Source: UBA7398 sp947491605
GTDB taxonomy: Bacteria; Actinomycetota; Actinomycetes; Nanopelagicales; Nanopelagicaceae
Reading direction: 5' to 3'
DNA: 5,305 nucleotides
NCBI GenBank assembly: GCA_947491605.1
Contig: CANLJW010000057.1
Coordinates: forward strand, 1-5,305
The position numbers and the translations under genes are program-made. The notes under the pieces are model-generated. The model ran no database searches. It was not told the origin of the DNA and saw nothing but the letters and a program-made list of their open reading frames with translations. Positions 1 to 5,305 of the stretch are shown here, piece after piece (the first letter of the stretch is position 1; each line of letters starts with the position of its first letter).

Positions 1-93
1 AATGGACTCTTTCTTAGCGTTGAAGATTTACAAAAAGTTTCTGGAATTGGTGGCGCGAAATTCAACGACATAAAAGACCGACTCCGAATTTAA
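1..93 (+). CDS. comEA: ComEA family competence protein, C-terminal fragment (5' end outside window)
   Basis: The reading frame enters the window at base 1 and ends at TAA (91-93), giving 30 residues. The tail contains VEDLQKVSGIGGAKFNDI followed by a basic end (KDRLRI). The V-x-GIG hairpin flanked by helices is the second helix-hairpin-helix of the ComEA C-terminal domain, which binds double-stranded DNA without sequence specificity. ComEA is the surface DNA receptor of natural transformation and passes DNA to ComEC, encoded directly downstream here, which supports the call. The N-terminal membrane anchor and first hairpin lie outside the window, so completeness cannot be judged. Another helix-hairpin-helix protein is possible from this fragment alone, but the comEC neighbour makes ComEA by far the best reading. 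Confidence 0.85.
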   Translation, partial: NGLFLSVEDLQKVSGIGGAKFNDIKDRLRI

Positions 94-191
94 GGCTTGC
101 TCGCGAAACTGACTTTCGACTCCTTTTTTGCGGGGTAGGACTCTGGCTTGGCGTAATAACCCTTTACTTCACGGGGTTTAAGAGCTTATTC
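93..191 (+). other. Probable N-terminal extension of comEC lacking a canonical start codon
   Basis: Between the comEA stop and GTG 192 the comEC frame stays open; the nearest upstream in-frame stop is TGA at 21-23. Read in that frame, 108-191 gives a short charged stretch with D-F-R-L, then hydrophobic LLFCGVGLWLGVITLYF, a K, and a second hydrophobic run entering the annotated start. A D-x-R-L motif leading into paired transmembrane helices is how many actinobacterial ComEC proteins begin, so this looks coding. However, the frame contains no ATG, GTG or TTG between the stop and 192. Only the rare initiators ATT (60-62) and ATA (156-158) occur. Options are a non-canonical start, a recoded start coupled to comEA termination, a sequence error, or real loss of the first helix with restart at 192. 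No other gene is seen in this stretch. Confidence 0.55.
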
Positions 192-2438
192 GTGGTGGGG
201 GTTGGCGGATTAATCACGCTATTTTCCATTAGAACTAGCGCTGCATTAATTTTAGTATTTTCGATATTGGTTGGATCCAGTTGTTTAGCCTTTCGCGAAG
301 TTAGTATTTCGCAAAACTTGATTGCAAAAATAGCGATTGAAAATCAAAGTGTTGAACTAGTGGGCACCGTTGTAAGCGACTCCAAGATAACTGCCTCCCG
401 AGTTAGCGGAGCTCGAATTAATCAAAAGTCCATAAATTTTCTAATGCGCGCCAACTTAGTAACTGTTGCGGGTAAAGTTTCCAAGGTTCGAATCCCAGTT
501 CGTATTTATAGCCGATCCGAACTAACTTATTATCCGGGTGAAGTAATAAAAGTAAATGGAAAGTTGGGTTTAACTAAAGAGCGACGAGTGAGCGCCGCTC
601 TAAGCAGTAATGAAATCCAGATATTAAGTTATGGCAATTTTTTAGATCGAGGCACAACTCAAATTCGCAGTAAATTTCGCGCAGAGTTAGCTCGTCATGG
701 CAGCGATAGCGCCGCGCTAATCCCCGGGGTCGTTCTGGGTGACACTTCACTGCAATCATCTGAATTCACAATTTTAATGCGCCGGGTTGGATTAACCCAT
801 ATAACCGCAGTGAGCGGAGCGAATCTAGCGATAGTTACTGGGTTCATCCTTTGGATTTCGCAATGGCTGCTAAAAAGCCGCAGAAAACGAATTTTTATAT
901 CGGTTTTTTTCCTGATCGGGTTTATTTTCTTAGTGCGAGCTTCGCCTTCGGTTTTAAGAGCTGCAGTTATGGCAGCAGTTTTGCTATTTGCCAAATCAGA
1001 GGGCGAGCAGCGACAGAGCGTGCCAGCGCTCGGCGCCGCAATTTCACTCCTGCTATTAGTAGATCCGTTTCAAGGTGTTGATGCTGGATTTGCGCTCTCG
1101 GTATTAGCAACTTCTGGAATCATTTTTCTGAACCAGCCCATCTCCAAATTTTTACAGTTGAAACTCCCAAAATTTTTAGCAGAGCCATTGGCGATACCGA
1201 TTGCGGCAACCACCTTATGTACCCCAGTAATAGTGGCGCTTTCTGGGCAGATTTCCCTAACTTCGATACCAGTAAATGCCGTGGTAGCACCAGCGATAGC
1301 CCCGCTAACAATTATCGGATTTGTAGCTGCGCTAATAATTTCGGTGTTACCCAATATCGCAACGTTCTTACTAAATTTTGGTTTACCTATAGCTTGGTTT
1401 ATTACTTGGGTGGCGCAACTTGGCGGTAAAGCTCCAGTATTGAAATTGACAAGTGGATTTCAAGGATGGGGAATCTCTGCCGGATTAATTACGTTGTTGG
1501 TCTTTCTGTCAATCAAATTTCGCAAGCACTGGAAATTCTTCGTAGCAATTGGACTTTTACCGATCTTATTTTTGCAAAGTCCGTGGTATGTCGGTGGTTT
1601 CCCGGGAAAGAATTGGCGAGTTTTGCAGTGCGATGTCGGCCAAGGAGATGCAATGCTGATCCGTACCGCTGCAAATAGTGCAATCGTGGTCGATGTTGGG
1701 CCAGACCCAAATTTAATAGATCTCTGCCTTCGAAGCGCAGGAGTAAAGCAGATTGATTTATTAGTGTTGTCGCATTTTCACGCAGACCATGTTGCTGGCT
1801 TATCTGGTGCGCTCCGAAACCGCAACGTAATGTCAGTTTGGATTAATCAGAGCGAATTACCAGATTTTGAATATCGCGAAACAATTTCGTTGCTAAAAGA
1901 CCTTCCAATTAAAAAAGTTAAAGCGGGCGACCGAAGCGAATTAAATTCTAAGTTCGGAAAAATTGTTGCGACGGTGCTCTGGCCTAAAGATTCGAGTTCT
2001 GGCAGTGATACCCAATCGCTCGGAGGCGAAGGTTCGGCGATAAATAATGGCAGCATCGCCATCGAGTTTGATTTAGCGGGCGTAACAGTATTTTCTGCTG
2101 GTGATTTAGAACCTGAGCCACAAACCGCGTTGTTGCAAAGGGGTTCGTTACACCAAGTAACAATTTTAAAAATGTTTCACCATGGTTCGAAATATCAAGA
2201 TTTTGCAGCGTTAAAAAAATTATCACCCGCAATAACGCTAATCAGCGTAGGGAGTGGAAACTCATACGGTCACCCAGCCCTTAAAACCATAGCTAGCCTT
2301 GATCAAATCGGGTCGAAAACCTTTAGGAGTGATTTGGCTGGCGCAATTTCGTTGGCTTGGAGTTACGATTCGCAGCATCGCATGGTTTTGAGCAGTCGGA
2401 ACTCCGGAAAAGAATGGTGGCGAATTAGGTGGTCATGA
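192..2438 (+). CDS. comEC: ComEC/Rec2 family DNA-uptake channel protein
   Basis: ComEC is the inner-membrane channel that brings single-stranded DNA into the cytoplasm during transformation. From GTG 192 it has 748 residues. Order: hydrophobic N-terminus (about 5-35), an OB-fold-like soluble region (about 53-145), the polytopic Competence domain (about 175-460, roughly ten hydrophobic segments) with signatures PGVVLGDTS (178-186) and HITAVSGANLAIV (203-215), then a metallo-beta-lactamase-like domain (about 475-725). That domain keeps DVGQGD (481-486), VVDVGP (499-504), HFHADH (528-533), GDLE (637-640), HHGS (663-666) and GHP (693-695), so the metal ligands of the putative nuclease look intact. 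The start is uncertain: GTG 192 has only a weak AAGAG at 180-184, and the same frame continues upstream with ComEC-like sequence (see 93-191). It follows comEA and overlaps holA by 4 bases. The family assignment is secure; the 5' end is not. Confidence 0.95.
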   Translation: MVGVGGLITLFSIRTSAALILVFSILVGSSCLAFREVSISQNLIAKIAIENQSVELVGTVVSDSKITASRVSGARINQKSINFLMRANLVTVAGKVSKVRIPVRIYSRSELTYYPGEVIKVNGKLGLTKERRVSAALSSNEIQILSYGNFLDRGTTQIRSKFRAELARHGSDSAALIPGVVLGDTSLQSSEFTILMRRVGLTHITAVSGANLAIVTGFILWISQWLLKSRRKRIFISVFFLIGFIFLVRASPSVLRAAVMAAVLLFAKSEGEQRQSVPALGAAISLLLLVDPFQGVDAGFALSVLATSGIIFLNQPISKFLQLKLPKFLAEPLAIPIAATTLCTPVIVALSGQISLTSIPVNAVVAPAIAPLTIIGFVAALIISVLPNIATFLLNFGLPIAWFITWVAQLGGKAPVLKLTSGFQGWGISAGLITLLVFLSIKFRKHWKFFVAIGLLPILFLQSPWYVGGFPGKNWRVLQCDVGQGDAMLIRTAANSAIVVDVGPDPNLIDLCLRSAGVKQIDLLVLSHFHADHVAGLSGALRNRNVMSVWINQSELPDFEYRETISLLKDLPIKKVKAGDRSELNSKFGKIVATVLWPKDSSSGSDTQSLGGEGSAINNGSIAIEFDLAGVTVFSAGDLEPEPQTALLQRGSLHQVTILKMFHHGSKYQDFAALKKLSPAITLISVGSGNSYGHPALKTIASLDQIGSKTFRSDLAGAISLAWSYDSQHRMVLSSRNSGKEWWRIRWS

Positions 2439-3403
2439 ACGCATCAATGGTGCTGATTCAAGGCGCTGAAAGCGTTTTAGTAGATCGCGCTGTTTCGGAA
2501 ATTTTAAAAGCGAGAGCCGAGGCTGAAGTTACGCAGTTAGATGGCGCTGAAGTTGAGATTGGTCAATTTGCGGACGCGACGGCACCATCGTTATTTTCCG
2601 AATCTAGAATTTTAGTTATCAAAGATATGCAAGATTTAGTGATGGATGTGCAAGAAGAAGTAGAACGTTACTTAACAGAACCAGACCCAGCCTTACTTTT
2701 AATTTTTACCCACAAAGGTGGCATCAAAGGAAAAGCGCTACTTGAAAAAGTTAAGAAGCTAAAGCCCGAAGTAATTACCTGTGAACCTATAAAAAAAGAG
2801 AGTGAAAAATTAGATTTTGTGCGGCGCGAATTTGTTAGATTGCAACGTAAAATTGATAACGACGCAGTGCAAGCCCTGGTGGATGCGCTTGGCAGCGATA
2901 TCCGAGAGTTGACCGGAGTCTGTAGCCAAATAGCATTTGATACACCAAATCCAAAAACAGCAATTTCAGTAGCGGATGTAAATAAATATCAGCAAGGACG
3001 GATTGAAACTACGGGATTTGATGTTGCTGATGCCACCCTTGATGGAAACCCGGAAGCTGCGCTAATTGCACTTCGAAATGCACTTGCAACTGGTACGGAT
3101 CCAGTAATGATCACTAGCGCTTTAGCGAGCGCGATTCGCACACTTGCAAAAGTTTCTGGTGCGCCACGAGGTGCTAAGTCATTTGAATTAGCTGGATCCC
3201 TTGGGTTAGCGCCGTGGCAGATTGATAAAGCACGACGCCAACTCAGTAATTGGTCGCCAGCTGCAATTGCGCATGCGGTTCAAGAAGTTGCTACTGCGGA
3301 TGCCGCAGTAAAAGGAGCAGCGGTTGATCCGATTTACGCTCTAGAACGAGCTATATCTGCGATAGCTTCTGGGCGAAAAATGGCCAGTTTGAGTCGAAGC
3401 TAA
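2435..3403 (+). CDS. holA: DNA polymerase III subunit delta
   Basis: HolA is the delta subunit of the clamp-loader complex; it opens the beta sliding clamp so that it can be placed on primed DNA at the replication fork. From ATG 2435 the protein has 322 residues, a normal family length. The N-terminal AAA+-like domain has GAESVLVDRAVSEIL near the start, where the family has G-x-E-x-x-L-V, and SLF at about 52-54 within a TAPSLFSESRILVI stretch. This matches the Leu-Phe wedge by which E. coli delta binds beta. The C-terminal collar domain carries the typical W-Q-I-D-K-A-R-R-Q-L (about 261-270) and DAAVKG (about 289-294) followed by DP-x-YALE. ATG 2435 is preferred because it overlaps the comEC TGA as ATGA, indicating coupling. 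GTG 2429 (324 residues) and ATG 2447 are alternatives, since the AGGTGG at 2427-2432 is too close to 2435 to act as an ideal ribosome binding site. Confidence 0.93.
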   Translation: MNASMVLIQGAESVLVDRAVSEILKARAEAEVTQLDGAEVEIGQFADATAPSLFSESRILVIKDMQDLVMDVQEEVERYLTEPDPALLLIFTHKGGIKGKALLEKVKKLKPEVITCEPIKKESEKLDFVRREFVRLQRKIDNDAVQALVDALGSDIRELTGVCSQIAFDTPNPKTAISVADVNKYQQGRIETTGFDVADATLDGNPEAALIALRNALATGTDPVMITSALASAIRTLAKVSGAPRGAKSFELAGSLGLAPWQIDKARRQLSNWSPAAIAHAVQEVATADAAVKGAAVDPIYALERAISAIASGRKMASLSRS

Positions 3404-3418
3404 GCAGGCTGGTAGCCT
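3389..3418 (+). promoter_or_regulatory. Candidate housekeeping sigma promoter for rpsT
   Basis: TTGAGT (3389-3394) and TAGCCT (3413-3418) are separated by 18 bases. The second box fits the actinobacterial -10 pattern TAnnnT and is preceded by TGG (3410-3412), an extended -10 TGn. The -35 box lies in the last codons of holA and matches four of six consensus positions. A start near 3424-3426 would give a leader of about 60 bases before rpsT. An independent promoter is expected for an abundant ribosomal protein behind a poorly expressed competence/replication unit. Found by eye only. Confidence 0.45.
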
Positions 3419-3470
3419 TACCGCCTTAATCAGCCGAAGGTCCCTTAGGCGAGAATAGATAAGTAAAGAT

Positions 3471-3476
3471 GGAAGG
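3471..3476 (+). promoter_or_regulatory. Ribosome binding site of rpsT
   Basis: GGAAGG lies 8 bases before the GTG at 3485 and supports that unusual start. An ATG at 3469-3471 is out of frame and not used. The rest of the gap 3404-3484 holds the -10 box and a leader, with no further gene. Confidence 0.7.
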
Positions 3477-3484
3477 TTTAGTTC

Positions 3485-3754
3485 GTGGCCAATATTAAGT
3501 CTCAGATCAAGCGTATTAAGACCAATGACAAAGCTCGTGAGCGGAACAAATCTGCGCGTTCAACCATTAAGACCGCGATTCGCCGTTTCCGTGATGCGCT
3601 TACTTCTGGCGATAACAAGGTAATCACAACTGAACTACAAAAAGCTTCCCGTCTTCTAGATGTTGCCGTAGCAAAAGGTGTTCTTCACAGTAACCAAGCT
3701 GCTAATAAAAAATCTGCAATGGCAAAGTCAGCTCACAAAGCTGGCGTTAAGTAA
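3485..3754 (+). CDS. rpsT: 30S ribosomal protein S20
   Basis: S20 is a primary 16S rRNA-binding protein of the small subunit that helps organise the 5' domain and helix 44. The 89-residue product is highly basic and all-helical in appearance. It begins MANIKSQIKRIKTNDKARERN, the standard S20 N-terminus, and ends in an alanine- and lysine-rich helix (AANKKSAMAKSAHKAGVK). Length is normal for the family (about 85-90). The start is GTG, with no better in-frame codon, and is backed by a good ribosome binding site. Codon use differs mildly from the neighbours: more AAG, CGT and ATC, fewer TTA and CGA, as expected of a highly expressed gene. It lies in the same direction as holA and lepA, with its own likely promoter upstream and a hairpin after the stop. 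Confidence 0.98.
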   Translation: MANIKSQIKRIKTNDKARERNKSARSTIKTAIRRFRDALTSGDNKVITTELQKASRLLDVAVAKGVLHSNQAANKKSAMAKSAHKAGVK

Positions 3755-3758
3755 CATC

Positions 3759-3787
3759 TTCGGTCTTGTTGGACCGAACCGGGTTTT
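3759..3787 (+). terminator. Hairpin with short T-run after rpsT (weak terminator or attenuator)
   Basis: TTCGGTC (3759-3765) and GACCGAA (3772-3778) form a perfect 7-bp stem around a 6-base loop, extendable by one T-G pair. A TTTT run sits at 3784-3787, separated from the stem by CCGGG. The hairpin starts 4 bases after the rpsT stop. The short, displaced T-run argues for partial rather than complete termination, so some rpsT transcripts probably continue into lepA. Confidence 0.5.
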
Positions 3788-3807
3788 AAGTGTTTAAAGT
3801 CGGGATT

Positions 3808-3814
3808 AGGTGGA
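3808..3814 (+). promoter_or_regulatory. Ribosome binding site of lepA
   Basis: AGGTGGA, one mismatch from the ideal AGGAGG core, lies 7 bases before ATG 3822 and fixes the lepA start. It is the strongest ribosome binding site in the window. Confidence 0.75.
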
Positions 3815-3821
3815 TTAAGCA

Positions 3822-5305
3822 ATGCCTGCAATCTCGTTAAGCAAAGCGCCACAACCGGCCGCAACCGATCCAGCGCAGATCCGTAACTTTTGCATCATCG
3901 CTCACATTGATCACGGAAAATCAACGCTAGCCGATCGAATGCTTGGCATAACCGAAGTCGTTGAAGCTCGGAATATGCGTGCGCAATATTTAGATCGCAT
4001 GGATATCGAACGCGAACGCGGCATCACAATTAAAAGTCAAGCTGTGCGATTACCTTGGCGTTCTGGAATAGATGGCAATGAATATATCTTGAACATGATC
4101 GATACCCCGGGCCATGTTGATTTCACTTACGAAGTTTCGCGCTCGCTTGCGGCAAGTGAAGGTGCTGTTCTTTTAGTTGATTGTGCCCAAGGTATTGAGG
4201 CGCAAACACTTGCAAATCTATATCTTGCAATGGAGAACAACTTAACCATTATTCCGGTGCTAAATAAAATCGATTTACCTGCAGCCCGCCCAGAGAAATT
4301 TGCGGAAGAACTTGCAAAACTAATCGGTTGCCAACCAGAAGATTGTTTGCGAGTCTCTGGGAAAACTGGGGCTGGTGTAAGTGAATTACTTGATCAAATT
4401 GTGAAACAGATTCCACATCCAATTGGAAATCCAGATGCGCCAGCTCGCGCGCTAATTTTCGATTCAGTTTATGACACATATCGCGGCGTGGTTACTTACG
4501 TGCGAGTTTTTGACGGGAAACTTTCACCTCGCGATCAAATTCAAATGTTCTCAACTGGGGTAAAACATGAAATGTTGGAAGTAGGCGTAATCTCGCCAGA
4601 ACCAGTGGCAAGTAAAGGTCTAGGAGTTGGCGAAGTAGGTTACTTAATTACTGGCGTGAAAGATGTTCGACAATCTCGAGTTGGGGATACCGTCACGACC
4701 CATAACAATCCAGCAACAGAAGCACTCGCCGGCTATAGCGACCCGAAACCAATGGTTTTCTCTGGGCTTTATCCACTCGATGGCGATGAATATCCAATGC
4801 TTCGTGAAGCGCTAGATAAGTTACAACTTAATGACGCTGCTTTAGTTTACGAACCAGAAACTTCCGCAGCGCTCGGTTTTGGTTTCCGTTGTGGTTTCTT
4901 GGGGCTATTACATATGGAGATCGTGCGCGAACGGTTAGAACGCGAGTTCAATTTAACTTTAATATCAACAGCACCGAACGTGGTTTACCGAGTTACTTTA
5001 GATACTGGAAAAGAATTAATAGTTACCAATCCAAGCGAATACCCAGATGGAAAAATTGTTACGGTTGCAGAACCTATCGTGCGAGCTACTGTTTTAGCGC
5101 CAGCAGAGTTCATTGGAACAATAATGGAGTTATGCCAACAACGCCGTGGCACGTTATTAGGCATGGATTACCTATCTGAAGATCGTGTTGAAATTCGTTA
5201 CACAATCCCACTTGCTGAAATTGTCTTTGATTTCTTTGATAATTTGAAATCCCGCACCAAGGGGTATGCATCCTTAGATTACGAACCAATCGGTGAAGCT
5301 GAGGG
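3822..5305 (+). CDS. lepA: Elongation factor 4 (LepA), 3' end outside window
   Basis: LepA/EF-4 is a ribosome-associated translational GTPase, proposed to back-translocate stalled ribosomes and to help 30S biogenesis. The frame is open from ATG 3822 to the window end, 494 complete codons of a family usually near 600-620 residues, so only the last part (mainly the LepA-specific C-terminal domain) is missing. A 20-residue leader precedes the G domain. G-box motifs are all intact: AHIDHGKS (27-34), RGIT (66-69), DTPGH (94-98, including the catalytic His), NKID (148-151) and SGK (179-181). Domain II follows at about 205-295. The EF-G-III-like region carries GFRCGFLGLLHMEI (354-367), which is diagnostic for LepA over EF-G, TypA or other GTPases. 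A domain V-like region begins near 416 with EPIVRATV and includes QQRRG (439-443). A 67-base gap with a leaky-looking hairpin separates it from rpsT, so co-transcription is plausible. No truncation or frameshift is seen. Confidence 0.98.
   Translation, partial: MPAISLSKAPQPAATDPAQIRNFCIIAHIDHGKSTLADRMLGITEVVEARNMRAQYLDRMDIERERGITIKSQAVRLPWRSGIDGNEYILNMIDTPGHVDFTYEVSRSLAASEGAVLLVDCAQGIEAQTLANLYLAMENNLTIIPVLNKIDLPAARPEKFAEELAKLIGCQPEDCLRVSGKTGAGVSELLDQIVKQIPHPIGNPDAPARALIFDSVYDTYRGVVTYVRVFDGKLSPRDQIQMFSTGVKHEMLEVGVISPEPVASKGLGVGEVGYLITGVKDVRQSRVGDTVTTHNNPATEALAGYSDPKPMVFSGLYPLDGDEYPMLREALDKLQLNDAALVYEPETSAALGFGFRCGFLGLLHMEIVRERLEREFNLTLISTAPNVVYRVTLDTGKELIVTNPSEYPDGKIVTVAEPIVRATVLAPAEFIGTIMELCQQRRGTLLGMDYLSEDRVEIRYTIPLAEIVFDFFDNLKSRTKGYASLDYEPIGEAE

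Noticed and set aside
24..93. Programmed -1 frameshift fusing ComEA to ComEC
   Set aside because: The frames are compatible with it, but I see no proper slippery heptamer in the comEA frame; the A-run at 32-36 is not phased for a -1 slip, and no downstream structure stands out.
104..129. CGAAA/TTTCG inverted repeat followed by six Ts after comEA, resembling a terminator
   Set aside because: The stem is only 5 bp with two G-C pairs, the T-run is five bases away, and the stretch fits better as coding sequence for the first ComEC helix.
695..994. Open frame of 99 codons on the - strand, and similar ones inside comEC on both strands
   Set aside because: All overlap the well-supported Competence or metallo-beta-lactamase-like domains of comEC and have no plausible ribosome binding context or family motif.
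3406..3418. AGGCT-GGT-AGCCT hairpin as a holA terminator
   Set aside because: Only 5 bp with a three-base loop and no T-run after it; the right arm coincides with the better supported -10 box.
3769..3800. Possible lepA promoter (TTGGAC with TAAAGT)
   Set aside because: The TAAAGT box fits TAnnnT, but the -35 matches only three of six positions, the spacing is 20 bases, and the -35 falls inside the hairpin stem.
4249..4479. Open frame of 76 codons on the - strand
   Set aside because: It lies wholly inside lepA, opposite its G domain, and shows no recognisable protein features; it is a shadow of the real gene.

Overview
The window carries five genes, all on the + strand, with no mobile element, CRISPR array, RNA gene or phage signal. 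The order is comEA (3' tail), comEC, holA, rpsT, lepA (5' part). This combination of late-competence genes, DNA polymerase III delta, ribosomal protein S20 and elongation factor 4 is typical of Actinobacteria. Base composition looks mid-40s % GC by eye, with frequent TTA, CTA and GAA codons, which is low for that phylum. Together these suggest a low-GC, streamlined actinobacterium, for example a freshwater acI / Nanopelagicales-like lineage. The lineage is inferred from gene order and composition, not from a search.

Positions 1-93 hold the end of comEA, a helix-hairpin-helix DNA-binding receptor. Positions 192-2438 hold comEC, the membrane channel for single-stranded DNA uptake with its C-terminal metallo-beta-lactamase-like domain. 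The comEC frame is open well upstream of 192 and reads like the first transmembrane part of ComEC, yet it has no ATG, GTG or TTG there. This is the main annotation puzzle of the window. holA (from 2435) overlaps the comEC stop in an ATGA junction, so comEA-comEC-holA looks like one translationally coupled unit.

The 81-base gap 3404-3484 and the end of holA contain a plausible housekeeping promoter, then a good ribosome binding site and rpsT (GTG start). A 67-base gap follows with a hairpin and a short T-run, which could be a weak terminator or attenuator. lepA then begins at 3822 behind a strong ribosome binding site and runs off the end of the window after 494 codons.

Functionally, ComEA and ComEC cooperate in DNA uptake, HolA loads the sliding clamp for replication, and S20 and LepA act on the small ribosomal subunit and the translating ribosome. 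I found no evidence for a previously undescribed system. The observations worth checking concern the comEC start, transcriptional control of rpsT and lepA, and rpsT orientation.
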